A stretch of DNA of 64,000 nt from Oscarella lobularis (GCF_947507565.1 NC_089189.1:1302001-1366000); one strand, 5' to 3'; shown: positions 45,901 through 59,500, counted from the first letter of the stretch. Numbers and translations: made by a program. Notes: generated from the letters alone by a model not told the origin.

Positions 45901-46256
45901 GCTTCGATGCGCAAAAGAAGCCGTCGCGTTCCAAGTTGAGTGTGTTTGGAGAAGCGGGTGCGAGCAAAGGATGGCTGTACGGCAGTGCGGGTGGGAAAAT
46001 TAGCGGCGAATACGAGCTGACCAAGCCACCGCCGTGCGAGGGTCGAGGCAGCTGGAGCGTTTCTGGGGGCGCATCCGCCGGACTTCCCACTCCAAAGGGT
46101 CTGGTTGGCGCTGGTGTTCAAGGGTCTTACGGAAGTTCGGGTGGTAGTTGGAGCGTTGTCGGAGGGGCTTCGGGAGGAGGAAAAACAATTCCGGGTAAAA
46201 TTGGGATTGGAGCGCAGGGGAAAGTTGGAATTCGTGGCTGTCTTGGATCGAAGTAG
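36961..46256 (+). CDS. TENM: Teneurin (type II transmembrane adhesion receptor with Rhs/YD shell)
   Basis: 26 exons, 7,839 nt, 2,612 residues. Exons: 36961-37132, 37191-37379, 37421-37856, 37916-38145, 38193-38288, 38340-38435, 38487-38591, 38646-38738, 38792-38884, 38935-39042, 39197-39347, 39388-39715, 39783-39938, 39995-40363, 40420-40647, 40700-40994, 41042-41328, 41384-41459, 41515-41641, 41706-41866, 41920-42068, 42129-43592, 43652-43731, 43787-43934, 44006-44086, 44136-46256. Short cytoplasmic N-tail, one helix (about 37-56), Ser/Thr-rich stalk, then the teneurin-specific module (VYGRRFSLPTHTRYDF, SGLWYFSLFNGG). Eight EGF-like repeats follow, the last with DPDCCNSSAC, as in animal teneurins. 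Next come a transthyretin-like domain (GRVTTRDTTPLSGV), a plug, an NHL propeller (CGDDGLAVNARLSTPKGI, YFTETDDRRINR) and YD repeats. The Rhs core ends YQYVFNDPVNFLDPLG (D at about 2452) with a Gly-rich tail. No latrophilin-binding or TCAP-like region was seen. Confidence 0.92.
43935..44005 (+). other. Probable U12-type AT-AC intron in the teneurin gene
   Basis: The donor reads atatccttt, an exact match to the minor-spliceosome consensus. A ttccttgac element, an exact match to the U12 branch consensus, lies with its branch A 12 nt upstream of the terminal ac. Removing 71 nt joins REFKY to DLNGRVVEE in phase 0 and restores a canonical YD repeat. A GT-AG solution for this junction was not found. 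Confidence 0.8.
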
Positions 46257-46310
46257 CTTGCCTTTAGTTTTTTTCAGAACGCGTGAAGTTACCACCAAAT
46301 GGAAACGTCT

Positions 46311-46340
46311 TGTTTGTTTGTTTGTTTGTTTGTTTGTTTT
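46311..46340. repeat. (TTTG)n microsatellite
   Basis: Seven consecutive tgtt/gttt units seen directly, about 55 bp after the teneurin stop. Confidence 0.9.
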
Positions 46341-46607
46341 TTCCCTTTTCTCTCACTGCGTTTGCTCTCCCATTTTGTGCTGTCGCAAGTAATGCAACGA
46401 AATCTTGCTCTGTCTAACCATGGTCTAACGTCATTCTAACATCATTTTGAACTCTACTTTTTGGTGCAACAGGTTATGTGTCATAAACATTGCCTCTCCT
46501 TAGAGACGTGGCCACTTTACTAATTTACCTATGAAATGTCGCAGAAGAGCTATTACTAGGATGATTTACTTTCCCTTCACGAGTGTGGAAATTTTGGACT
46601 TATTAGA

Positions 46608-46644
46608 AGTACCACGGATTCTCTCTAGAATCCGTGGAAGTACT
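46608..46644. repeat. Short inverted repeat (hairpin)
   Basis: ccacggattct and agaatccgtgg are exact reverse complements around a 4-nt loop, extended by agta/tact with a 2-nt bulge. It could be a 3'-end or insulator structure; function unknown. Confidence 0.7.
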
Positions 46645-46815
46645 GTGCCTAGCTTTCAGCCGCTACCAGGTCCGATGAGGTAAGTCTCCCACCGGTTACA
46701 ACTCAGTTCGACTCGGAGCGGCGGAATTAACGTCGACGTTGACGCGAGAAGAACTCGACCGAGCCGCAACGACGAAGATCGACACAGGTGCAGCGCTCAC
46801 ATAGCCTCGTCCCCA

Positions 46816-46838
46816 GTAGCCTCGCCCTGCGAGGCTAC
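46816..46838. repeat. Short inverted repeat (10-bp arms)
   Basis: gtagcctcgc and gcgaggctac flank a 3-nt loop about 40 bp before channel B. A related direct copy (tagcctcgtcccc) lies just upstream at 46802. Confidence 0.6.
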
Positions 46839-46877
46839 CACTACAGTTCTCTTAGCGCACTTCACTGTCCCGAGGCG

Positions 46878-49800
46878 ATGGAAGCTAGTGCACGACCGCG
46901 CGAAGCGTCGTTAGGATACGGTCCATCGCCGCCTGCGCCCAAGGGCTTGTGGAAGGCGCTCATTGGAGTTCCGCTGGTCGACGGCCTTCAGAAATCGAAG
47001 AGGGACGAGCAAATGTCCAATCTCGCTCACCGCGGGAAAAAATGGACAGACGCCTTAGAAAGAGAACGAAAATTCGATCAAAACCTGACAAAACGATACC
47101 AAGACGGGATGACGGCTATGCACCTCTTCTTTGACTTCCTGAGGGTGTTGCATAAAGAGGAAACCTACTTCATGGATGAGACAGACAGCAAAACAATAAA
47201 GACAGGTATTTTGTCGCGGGAAAACGTTATTTTTACGCGCACGTGATCATCGGGGAAACAACACGCACGTGACCTCGCCGAACTTAGTGATCTCCGTTAG
47301 CCAGAATGTACAACCACTCTAAATGCGTTTTGCCTATAGGTTTTGAATTGATTAGCCGCTGCGAGAACGGTTTTGTTCACATCAGAGACAGGCATGAGCG
47401 AAATTTTTTTCATCATCTTGCTGGAGCGAACGTTCATCCGAGTCTAACTCAATTTATTCTGACGCGTTTGCCTCGGCAAAATTTTGAAATTCAAGAAAGC
47501 GGCAAGGCGACGGACGACAGTGGGAGAACGGTTTTGGATTACTCTTTCGATTCAAAGAACCCAAGGCCAGAAAACGTAATGCAGTTACTGAATTTCGGCG
47601 CTCGTTTCAATGACAAGAAACTGATGGTCACCGACGTCAGCGAGCTCGACAAGTTGCAGTATAAAGTTACGCAGACGCTGGCGTATCGCGAGCAACCGGA
47701 GAACGTGTGCATTGAGCTCGTCGCTCACTTACGAGAGCAGGCGGAGTCGCAGACGTACGACGGAACGGCCAAGGATCGCTTTATGACCGTTTCCGAGGAG
47801 TTGGAAGATTTGACCGTCGCCATGCTCGGCGACGCGACAAGAGATACGGAAACGTTTCATCTTGTGAGCGAAGATCACTTCAATCTGGCAAAGAAAAAAG
47901 GTCTCAAAAAGGTAAGTCAAAATTTCTCGCGTGTAAGACTAGAGCGCATCTATTGATAGATCCAATTTTTTATTTTTGATATTTCCCTTAGTACCTCGCT
48001 TCGGGTGGTGCCCAGCAGTATGTCAATCGTAAGTGGTACGGCTTAAATCTATCTGGAAAATCTTCGAAATCGTATATTCCGTTCACCCATGATTTAATGC
48101 TCGGTGATAAAGGCGGAAAATTTCTTTCGGATCGGCTGACAACTGCTGTTAGAAAAGGCCTTCCTTGGTATCACTACACCTGGCTTATCTTCCTCTTCCT
48201 CACCCAAACCCTTTTTTATATGCTCTCTTTTTCTTTGCTTTCCAACCGATTGCGCGTTCTCCACATACCGGCTGTTGCTTTTGGAGCGCAGACGGTCATG
48301 TACTGCCTTTTCGTTGGTCTGCTATTGGCTCGCGTTCAAATGCACGGTATCCTCACCGAAGGAGCACCTTGGAGCGGGAGTGAAACGCTGGAAGTATTCG
48401 TTCTTCTTTTCTGTGTTGGATTCATTCTTGACTTGATCGTCAATTCTATTCGTTGGAGCAAACGTCGATGTCAGTCAGGACGCTGCGCTAGGTCGATGAC
48501 GCCGACGTTTCAATGGGAAAACGTGCATATTATCACCGGATACATTATCAATGCTTTTCTTTTTCTTAGTTTACTTGGCTACGTTACAACTGGCGCCATA
48601 GTTTTGAATTGGAAAAATGGAACCAATCATGAAACCAATTCTACGGCAAGAAACGTTACAGTGGAGAATAAAGTACGTGTACCTTGTTAGAGCTGCAAGA
48701 ACACGAAATTTTACCTTTAGAATGCCCTACTCTGCGCACATCTATAATCTCCTGTTCTTTGCCTAATTTATTTTCTATTTTGGTATAGGAGTATTTTAAG
48801 GTTATTGCAGCTTCTTATATTACACTAGGATTTGGTGCTGTTTTTGCCTGCCTAAATCTTTTGGTAATATTTCGTATGCACAGCTCTTTGGGGCCCCTAC
48901 TGTTGGCGTTTTGGTCACTTGGAAAAGACGTCCTTTACTTTCTTATTGTACTCTCGACGTTCGGGCTTGGATTTGCTGCGGTCATGACAAGCACGTATCA
49001 TTCAGCTCACACTATAGATCCTTCGTTTAATAACAATCATCTAGAGAGGTATGTGTCTGTTGGTAATCTTCAAAAGGGCGACTACCTGGTATTTGCATTA
49101 AAGCGGATTTTTATTTCTTCTTTTTCAGTGTATTCAGTTCTGCTCAGACTCTTTTTTGGACTCTTTTTGGATTGTTTGACTTGGACGATTTTCAGACTAG
49201 CATCGACGAGGAGACCATTTTATTAAGAATCTTTGTCGGACTGTGGCTTCTCTTCGCGTCTGTCATACTTCTGAACATGCTGATTGGTCTTGTAACTTTG
49301 GTGTTTGAGGGCATCTATGTGAGTCTCTCACTGTATGTACCATAAACATTTATTGCTGAGTTCTTTTCCCAAGGATAATGCTGAGCAGGAGTGGAAATAT
49401 ACAAGAGCTATTGCCATCATGGATTTGGAGTTGGGAAAAGTTTTTCCTCTACCATTTGGTTGGCTCTGTGTTTTGCTGGGAGCGTTGTTTGATCGAGTGT
49501 CAAGTAAATATAAGGTATCTCCACTCGATAGCGTAATTAATTATTACACTCGAAGAATTGGATTGTTAAATGTTAGGTATTGAGAGGGAGTGGCATGAAG
49601 CTGAAAGAGATAAAGAGCGGAGAGACTGCAGGAAAGGTCCAACATCGCGTCTTGCAGCGAATTCGCGAGGCTAAAAGCAAAAGTCTTTGCATTAGAACCG
49701 ACGTAGACGAAATTGTCGTAAGTAAATTTGGCATCAAAAGAGTGTGTTTTTGACGTCTTTGACCGCTGGCCAGGACAAAATAGATGGTTTGAAGAACAGA

Positions 49801-50170
49801 CTAGATTTGCTGCAGGCTAACATGGAAGCTATAATCGAGGTAAGAAATAATCTTTTAGCTGTAATTTTGCTCTTAATTCTTGAATCTTTTTGTCTTTGCT
49901 TTGTACTTGATTTCTGCTTAGCTTTTGAAGCAGAATCACTCGAAGGCTGATGATCGCAAGGTTGACGTCGCCACGCAAAAAGCTCAATATGAAGATCCGT
50001 CGCCTTCATTTAGACAACGTCTACCTACTTATACTTGCAAAAAACAGGAGAGGGAAGCAGCGGCTGATTATCTGGCTCTGCTCAGGCGTTTTGTTCCCAG
50101 TATGAATCTCGGCGCAACAACAGAAGGACAGGTCAAAAAGTCCGCTTCTGCCGTGCAGTTGACTGCATGA
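46878..50170 (+). CDS. TRP-family cation channel, copy B
   Basis: 875 residues in nine exons: 46878-47205, 47340-47911, 47992-48672, 48789-49048, 49129-49318, 49374-49514, 49577-49717, 49774-49839 and 49922-50170 (2,628 nt). Intron positions and phases match copy A throughout. Pore (TLFWTLFGLFDLDDF), S6 (SVILLNMLIGLVTL), the EWKYTRAIAIMDLE segment and the coiled-coil exon are conserved. Differences: N-tail inserts D-G and a KSKR stretch; intron 2 uses GT where copy A uses GC; exon 3 is 6 nt longer because the donor has moved; a small indel near 50163 ends the protein about 15 residues before the copy A stop. It converges on giant gene B at the same distance (415 bp), so the pair was duplicated as a unit. 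Both copies look functional. Confidence 0.85.
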
Positions 50171-50585
50171 CGATGCCCACCGTGACAGAAGTGGCGGTTA
50201 CACAATGTTTTAACTGAAAGTCGCATTATTTCTGAACAAAACGTCAGATCTGCCACAAAACAAGAGAAAATTTGTTGTTTTCCAAAATGTAATTAAAAAA
50301 AATTGCGTATTTTTTACCTTTATATTGTTTCTAGTCGCGTTTTGTACCTTTTTGTACTTCATTATTGTGTGTCCGTCTTTTTGTCTCCCGAGGCAAAATT
50401 AAATTCTATTTTTTTGTTGCCCTATTCCTTCCCGGATAACTCTAATCCGGGCGACCAGAAAGAGCACATGGCAGCGAAAGTAGCGAATGGGAGCGTTTCA
50501 GCGGCTATTTCTACAGTAAAACAAAGCGAAAACAGAGTAGGATTCACTGATAGAGAGAAAAAGTCTAACTGCTTTTTGTTCTAGC
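50171..50585. other. Convergent 3' interval, copy B
   Basis: Homologous to 21247-21660. The conserved block aatccgggcgaccagaaaga (about 50444-50463) is kept, but the following frame carries deletions relative to copy A. No gene is supported. Confidence 0.5.
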
Positions 50586-53500
50586 CTAATTTCGCTTCAG
50601 AACTACCGACGTCGACTTGTAGGCTAGTGCGAGCACCATACCGCCTCCTCCCTTTACCGTTACGGCGTCGATAGTTCCCGCAGCCACGCCAGAACCGAAA
50701 GTCAAAATAGGGGGCCCTTCCTCTCCCGGAAGCAGAGTGTTTGTCGCGTTCCACACGACGTTTACAGTGCCTGCAAGCAACACAGTCTTCGCTTGCGTAC
50801 AATCGAGCAGGGAGCTCACAAATTGACCATCGCTTTCGATTACGGTCACCGTAAGGATTCCTTCAGAACTCTGACTGAAATCGCTACCCAAAGCGATTCG
50901 CCGTGCGCCGAAAGGTTGAACGGTGCCCGCGTTGACGAAGATGCTCGAGATCGCACCGAAACCAGTAACGACTCCTCGATTCGTCATCGTTCTGCTCACC
51001 GTCAGCGTCGCATCGTTCAACGAAATAGTACCCGTATTTTGAAGATTGGCTGAAATCAACATCGTGGAATTTACGATTGACAGAAGTCCTTTATTGATCA
51101 CGTGACCATTGCCACTTAGTCGCAGTGCTGTGCCGAAATCAGCAACGGCGGTCATCATACTATTGGAATCGATGAGCAGCGATCCCGCGACTGTGACGAC
51201 GCCCGCTTTCCATTCAACAACTCCTCGATTGATCAGAGTCAAATCGCTATTGATCTGTTTTGCACCTGATCCGTCAATCACAAGAGAACCTTCGTTGACA
51301 AAAAAATCCTCTTTACAATCTCGTGGCGTCAGTACGCGACTCGATTGAGGACTGTAAGCAGTGCAAGAGCCTGACGATAGCGACGATAGAACGCCCGCTG
51401 TCCACGTACATGTTTTGGTTGAAAAAAGCGGTCCATCGATGGCGACGTTTGACGTCACCGTCCAATTGACATTTACGTGACCGCCGACACGAAGATTGAC
51501 GACCGATCCAAGTCGACCGGGACCGTTGAGAGTTGAGCCGTCAACAAGCCACGGTGACCGCGACAATTCCATTTGTCCTGATTCAATTTGAAGGACTTTG
51601 TAGTTGCGAAATTGCGTGGCGAGTTTACACGTTGCGTTTTCGGGCAATCGACACGTCATTAGGCCGAGATTTTCCACGATTCCTGAGCCGAAGATTTGTC
51701 CTTCGCCGGCAATTGTTACTCTGCCCGTCTTCTCGTTTCGCAGTCGACCGTTTGACGACACGTCGACGGACTCTTTTAGAAGAAAATCGCCGTAATTTTG
51801 CACTTGGTTAGCTATGTTGAACGATTGGCTGATTGAGTTGAACTCCGTCGTCATGCGACCGGTTTCCGCTATGATCACGATTCCTGATCCAGTCATGGAT
51901 CCGCTTACGAGCGACAGGTCGCTTGTCACGTTTGCCAATCCGTCGACTTGCATCATGCCGCCGTTCATCGTCACAGTGGCATCGAATGTTGCGCCAACGA
52001 CGTTGCGAGCGACGACAATTCTACCGCCCGTCGACACTGTCAGCGGAAGAAACAGCGGACTCGACGACGTCATTTGAAAAACGCCGCCCGAAACAATTTC
52101 AACGGATCCTTGTCCCACGATGATTTGAGGTAGGCATTGGAACGTGTTTCCGCCGACGAGAAGTCGCGTTTCTTCAGCGATGTATACGCGATCACCTGTA
52201 CCGTTGCATAGACCGCCGCGATTCAGTCGTAACTGGCCGACGTTGACAGACACCTGGCCGCCTGTGTTGACGAGTCGAGCGTCTAAGGTAAACTGTTCGA
52301 GTGAACCGCTCGTTTCGACGATAAGTCGGCCGTAGTTGAGCAAAGTCGCAGTGCCACCAATGCGACCCATTTGCAATGTTGTCGTGCCGTGATGGCTGTT
52401 GATAAAGCGGGCGTCCTGCTCGAGATGGAGACCTGACGACGACGACGACGAGACGACAGTTTGCGTGTGGCTGATGAGATCGGTTCGCCGGACGACGCAC
52501 GCCGAACGGAGCGACGCAACCGTCAGAGCGTCTGTTACGTTGACAAAGAAGTATCGTCCAGGCGTCGTCGTTTCTGCGTCGATTGTACCGCGACGGAAAA
52601 GGAATAGGCCCACAGTCAGAAGTGCTCGTTCCTTGGGACGACCGCCTTTTATTGTCGACGTCGACGACATGAGCAGTTCGTCAATTTGAAATCGTTGGGG
52701 CACGACGACCGTTCCGCCGGACAGTATCACTTTCCGAATTCGAGTCGACACGTTGAAACGAACAGTGCCGCCGGAGACGCGTAGAAAAGGGAATGGATGC
52801 AAAGCAACCGCTTTGTGTACAAGAACGTTGCCGCCGCTTACGACGACCTTAGAAAACGTGACGTTAGAAGAATTGGCGTAAATGCTAAGCCGACCCGATG
52901 TCACGTAGACTGTAGTGTCGACGTCAAACAGTAGGCTGGCACTGTTGTCGAAATTGTGATCACTGCCGCCGAATTGGATAGACGTTTCCGGTTCAAGCTC
53001 TAAACCGCCGTTGTCATGCGACGAGCGATGCAGCAGTTGCAACTGGCCGCTTTTTACAGTTATCCATCCGTCGTTGTTGTAAAAGTCTGGATATAAGGAC
53101 GCTTTGCCGCTGCCAACGTCGACGACAAGGGTACCGTTGTTTACGAATTTACCGCTCGTACTGTACACCGTTGCTCCTGCAGAATCGAGAATGAATGTAC
53201 CGTCGTTGACGAGCGTTGCCCTTAGTAACGTCAATTTGTTGAAATTTTCACTCAGTGCAGCTCTTTGTTTGAAGACGATCGCGCCGGCTTCTATCGTCCT
53301 AGAACTCGTTGAAGTCAGTTGAGCGAGACGACGCACGATGAACCACGGCGATGCTCCACCGCGACCTTTAATCGTTCCAGACAGCCAGTGAAGCTCGTCA
53401 ACGTCGACGAAACCATCGTCGCTGATTTGAATTGCGTTACTTCTCTTCATATAGAGACGAGTCGCTCGAAGTCGAGACCGTAGTTGAATGGTTCCTGACG

Positions 53501-56500
53501 TCATTCTGATTTCCGTTCGGATAAGCAGTCCCTTACGTGTATTGACGCTAAATGTTCCAGAACTCACAGTTAATGAACTAAAAGTTGGTTTTGGCGTGGC
53601 GGTATTAAAGTTAACAGTCGAAGTCGAAAGAACACTTGAAGCAGCGAGAGATACGTTGGACGTAGGCAAAAAAGTCGTCGTGCCGCGGAGTTCCACAATG
53701 GTACTGGGGGCCGCATCGAAGGTTCCGCTGTGAACGTTGGTGCCAAGAAGTTTCAAGGTACCCTTTTCAAGGCTCAGAAGACCGTTGTTCGTGAAGTCAA
53801 CATTAAGTGCGATGACAGCGAATTCTCTTCCGCAACGCAGTTTGCCGTCAATTAGGATCTTATTGCCACTTGAACGACTTGAACGGTGACTTCGACCGTC
53901 GAACGTTCGCGATGTTACAATAGTTGCATTGGCTTGGGCTGCGATGTTGATTATTGCACCGTTATGCAAGTCAAAGTCGCCGCTTCCTCCGAAAACGGCT
54001 GAATTTTCTACGACAAGATGGACGCCGTCGAGCACGTGAGAGCTGCCGTGAACGAACAAGTGATCGGCAACGGTGATTGTTCGCTTTCCAGCCAATCTGG
54101 CTCTTGTTCCCCATGCCAAGGTTGCTACTCGAACGTCACTGTCACCCGTAATCGTCGTCGTCCCCCAGCGCCCAGATGATGATAACTCTAGTACGCCGAT
54201 GGTGACTAGTCCTTTTCCAGATGTAACGGCGGAAGTTTCTGTCCTGTGAACGAAATTGTCAATGTGGCTATTCTGATCGGTCATAAGAAAAAGGCGTGAC
54301 CACCTATTCAGCACCTCAACGCGAGTCAAATTGAAATATGTCGCAGAAATGCGCAACGTGCCTCCGGTTACGCGTACAGTGCCCAGAAAGCCTCTTGACT
54401 TGGACAACACCGCAAAGATAGCTAACGTATCGTCTTCGACATGAATTGTTCCTTTTCCGCTAATCGCTGACGTGTTGACGATTTCAAACGATTTATCAAC
54501 AGCGCTGATAAAGGCGCTTGACGCAAGTGGAATGCTTATGCTACCCTTGCTCCAGCCGACTGCATTGTTGTGAAGGCGAACAATTCCCAATACATTCAGT
54601 TCGTTGTGATTCTCAAAGAGAAGATTTATTCGAACCGTTGCGCCGTGATGAACGGTTACACGACCGTGGTTGATAAACGCTCCCGATTTCCTCCACTCAG
54701 AACTAATGTCAGGCAAGTCAAATATTTCTACATCTCCTTCAACTACGAAACGGCCGGCAACGTACAGACTCTGCCTGGTATCAAACGTGGCTGTTCCTTG
54801 AACGATTACCAAGCCGCTGCCTATGTTTCTATGATACCAATAGTACGTGTCTTGTATGGCTTGAAGATTCGAATCCCTTCCCAGTTTTATTGCCGTGTCT
54901 GCATTTGCCATGAGCAAACTACCCGAATTCCATATTAATTCTTTCTCTACTGTGCAGTTCTGAAAGCATTTGAGGGATGAGTATCTTTCCAAGGACACGA
55001 CGCCGAGTGAAAGTAATAAAGGACTGACGTTGAGATTGACAGACGCACGAGACTGAATGTTTAATTGGCTAATAAGAACAACTTGATTGCCGGAGATATC
55101 AAGCGCATCGCCTGACTTAAGGACAATGATGGCGCTGTTGGTCTCGGACCGAATCGTTCCTCGCCACGTGTGTTTGCCCGACAGATAAAGTCTAGAGCCA
55201 TTCAAAACTTCGATACTTCCAGTAGACGTGGATCCTACTGAAATCCAAGCATTTCCTTCGACGCTGAAGTTCCCGTTGTTGATGAGTGGGATATCGACAA
55301 CGTGCCCAGTACTTGACGTTAGCGAGCGCTTCAGTGATCGAAACAAAAGAGTCCCGTTATTGATGATCTGTCCTTCTCGGCCGCTTAGGCGAGGCTTTCT
55401 AACAGTTGTCATTGTCACTTGCGCCGCTTTCGGTACAACAATTTTTGCACCGTTGGCGAAATACTTGGCGTTATCTCCGTTGAGAAAAATTTCGTTTCTC
55501 AGCGCGATTTGTACCGATGTAACGGAGGCGTCGTTGACGTAAAAGTAATCATTTACTTGCAACGTCGGCTGGCCCGAAATTCTGTATAAATTGCAGCCGC
55601 TACCACCACCAAAAAAAAGAACGTCGACGTCGTGAGTTTGGTCCGAAAGACGAATATTAGAGTGATAGTTTTGGACATGAAGAAAACTCGCCGAAAGCTT
55701 GCCAACAGCTGTCAGAGTTGCAGAACTGCCGACGCTTAAATGTTCAAATTTGACTTTTTGAAACGTTGTGATAGCGCAGGATGAAGCCGTCAACGACTTT
55801 ATTTGTCCTGTTGTGTTCAATATCAGTTCTCCTCGGCCGCTGATGGAAATTCTGTTTATGGGGACAGTCAATGCACCGTTGATGATAACTTTGGCGGACC
55901 TAGAGTATCTGTTCGTCTGGAGCGTACCGTATACGGTTAAACGTGATGTCGAGTCAAATACGCTTAATCCACCATTTAACGTGAGCGTCGAAGTCGAACG
56001 AATTAAACACTCGTTGCTGCTGGTAATTCCTTCGTTCAGAATAATGTTTTCGCTGGTAAATGCAACGAAACCTTTATTGACCAGAGGGACGTCCATTTGG
56101 AATTGCGATACGGAGGCGACGTCAAAATACGAACCGGGTGCAACTATAAATCGGGATTCTCCATTCCTGTAAATTCTCAAGTAACGATTGTTGCTGTCAA
56201 CGTTAACGTCAATCGTCGAACCGCTGTAAGACACAAATTCGACGGAGGCCAGCCGCTTTTCCGACGACGGGCGCAATAGAACTGGCCCAAATATATTCCA
56301 CTGCGAAGTACGAGACGCGCTTGAAATGCCTCCCCTAATCCAGAACATGAGATCCGTCACGTTGACGCTACCACGTACGGAAATCAAACCGTCTGATAGA
56401 ATGAGTTTTTTGAATGTCATCGAGGTGGACAGAGTAAGGGTACCCGAGTTCCTAATTTCCGGTACATCAAGCTTGGCTCCGCTGTCAACTGCAACGCTTC

Positions 56501-59500
56501 TGGTCAATGATAATCCACCGAAGCCCGAAACATTCGCATTTGAGCCGAAAACTACTTCACCATTAGTGCTAAGCCATCCATTTCTGAGCTCTACTGTTCC
56601 GTTAATGACAGCCGACTTCAGCTGGAAATGCGCACCAAGTTCAATAATGATCAAGCCAGTGTGTCTGAGCTGAGGTGCAGTGGAATGAAACAAGTTTCTC
56701 AATCCTATGCGAAGAGTGCCTTCAATAATAATTTGTGATCCTGCTTCTCCATAAAGGTTGTTTTCGTAAAGCGAAAGGGTACCGTTTGATAGCACTTGAA
56801 AGATCTTTTTTGAAGCGAATTTGACTCTTCCTTGGGAATGATGCGCCTGGCCGTGCAGACGAACGTCGGCGTTGAGATTTTTCGTTGATGAACCTTCAAG
56901 AACAAACGATCCGTAAATACTCAATTGTCCACCGCCGGTCAGCGACGATTCAAACCAAAGAATCGTTCCGTTTATGACGGCTACTCCTGTCCATGTGAGG
57001 GAATTATACACAGTTAAAAGGGCTCCTTGAAGCACCGTCAAGTTTACTGTCGTCACACTATGACGAATGACCAGCTCTGGTTGCAGATTTGCTTTTGGTA
57101 TTCCACCAACAGTCAACGATTTGACTTTTACATCGTGTGAAGTCCGAACTATGGGTCCTCTAGGAGTGCTAATGAAAACGTGACTGCTTTCATTAGGAAC
57201 GCGCCCCTCACTCCAAGACTGATCATCCGACCACAGGCCGCTGAATCGACTTCGCCAATATGCGCTTTGCGTTTGTCCTCTTCCAGGACAGGCGTCAGCC
57301 TTTTTGATACACGAGTCGGCAAGTGTGCACCAGTGGCACTGAGATCGATTATTGCAAGACTTTTCCAGTTGGAAGTTGCATGCAGTTGCTACAGTCGGAA
57401 AGAAAGAAACTCACCGGAACGTTAGTCTGTGCGCGTTTGTTTTGCTAACCTGACGAACACTGAGCGGCAGTTAAAATCCACCTTTGACAGGACTTTCCAG
57501 GGCTTTTATCATATGACGTTTTTGATACGCAATTTCCGCCATCGGAAAACCATACGCACTTGCTGTCCTCGAGGCAAGCGACGCAATTGGCGTGGGAACA
57601 GTTTCTATCTGCGAAAGAAGACGCCGACTGTTTAGCGTTGGAGAAAAAATAAAGTATTACCTGGAATTGTCAATTTTAAGTCTGAAAGACCCGACGCAAC
57701 TTCACTGTCGCCGTTAAAGCTGAGCTCGCCTAGCCTCGTAAAAGTCAACGCACCTCCCGTCCATCGAGCAAAACCGTTGACGGCTACTGATTCCGAGCAT
57801 TCGAGTGTTCCATCGCTTAAATCTAAAATGTTCATAGCCAGCGCCATTGCAAATTTTAGTTTTCCACCGGAAATTTGTACGCGCTCGATGCAGGCGAAGC
57901 TCTGTATGTTAATATTGCCGCCTGACTGAATCGATATCTCCTTTAAAACTGTTAATGTAGAATTCCACATAACTGTTGCCTTTCCGAAGACTACAACAAT
58001 TCCATGGACTTCAATTGTCGATTCGTCGCTTGTGCTGTGCTGATTATCCGAGTAGAAAAAACCGCTACCGTGGTCAACAATCACAGCGCCTCTGTGATCG
58101 CTGCTTCCTCTTAAGTCGAGTCTGCCTGTCTTCACAGTGACCGTGCCAGAATTTGTGAAATAAATATTAAAAAGAGTGACTTTCCACGGAACCATTTCAA
58201 TGCGCATTTGACCGTTATTCACTAGCTCGCCTTCATTTCTTGATGCCGGATTTTCTCCATTTATTACATTGGATGTTGCCTGAAACGTGGCAGTGGCCAA
58301 AGAAGCAATCGTCAGCCTTGATTGCGCCTTCAAGTCCAAAGCACCAAAATTGAACGTCGCCGTTTTCAGTACGGTAATTTCGCAGTTCACGAGCTGCTTT
58401 GGAAAGTCTGTTGGAACGTCTAAATTGAAGACGGTGACTGAAGCAGGTTGATCGTGAGACGACCCAACCGTTCCGCTGCGGAATATCAATGTGTCAACGT
58501 GCGACGAATTACCTCGGACAAATGACGACTCGTCGACTGTAAACCGACTAATATAAAGTGTCGGCTGAAGGAAGACGCGAGCCGACTTTAGCAGCAAAGA
58601 ACTTATTTTAACATTGTTCTGACCGGAAAGCATCAAAGAGGCGCTGGTATGAAGTTCGACGTTGGCGAGGAAGAGAGCACGGGTGTTATTGGTGTTCAAC
58701 TCTACTTCTCCATTTGCAACGTAAAGCGTACATGTGTCACAGAACTCTTTGGCGCTGATTTTGCTTTTGCTGTTGCCCGTTATTCGTAGCTTCGACTCTT
58801 TACCTACAATGGAGAAAGTGCCCTTCGATTGCTCGTCCACTTGTTGAAAAGTGAAAAGGTTCAGCCGAGACTTTGCTCTAATATCGCCATTATTTAAAAT
58901 TGGAACAGTGAACACGGCTTTTGTTGACACACCCGCGGTTTCGATTATCCCATCATTGATAAGGATCGAGGAAGAAGAGTCGCGAGAAAACGAAGCGTAG
59001 TGTCGAAGAGTTAGATTGCCTCCTTTACAAACTTTCAGTGTCGACTCTTCGGCAAGAAGCATGGCTGTGCTCTGATACGTTCCCTCAATTGCTGACTTGC
59101 CATGAAGGTACAAGAACGAATTTTGCATGGTAAAGGATTTTTCTAGGTTTGCTTTCTCCGTAGAAGTCATGTTGATTTTCGTCAAACGACCACCGAGAAT
59201 CGTTAGCTCTTTTCTGATGACGACGTTTGTACGATTTGCCTCTCCACCTTGAAGCGTTCCGTCAGTTATTATCAGCTTTTCAAAGGAAACATTTCTTTTG
59301 ATTTTGACTTCTGACTGCGCATGAATTGCCAAAGCCTTAGCGTCAAGCGTTTTTGTTCCACCTTCAATTTCAAGGGTTCCTGTTCTGCTGACGGACAATA
59401 GGCCTTCTGCTGTTACTGCACAAGCCAAGTAGGCTGATCCGGTTATTTGCAGCTCAGCTGTATTTGCTACGTTGATAGATCCGTTCAATGAGCACAGGAG

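Larger units (their letters stand above)
46257..46877. other. Intergenic region between the teneurin and channel B
   Basis: Teneurin 3' flank, a TTTG microsatellite and two short hairpins (listed separately). From about 46840 the sequence matches the 5' flank of channel A, except that copy A has an extra 18 nt (about 17865-17882). Confidence 0.5.

Noticed and set aside
42129-46256. Bacterial Rhs/YD toxin gene or contamination
   Set aside because: The reading frame is split by spliceosomal introns, including a U12-type one, and is joined upstream to EGF repeats and a type II membrane anchor. It is a eukaryotic teneurin.
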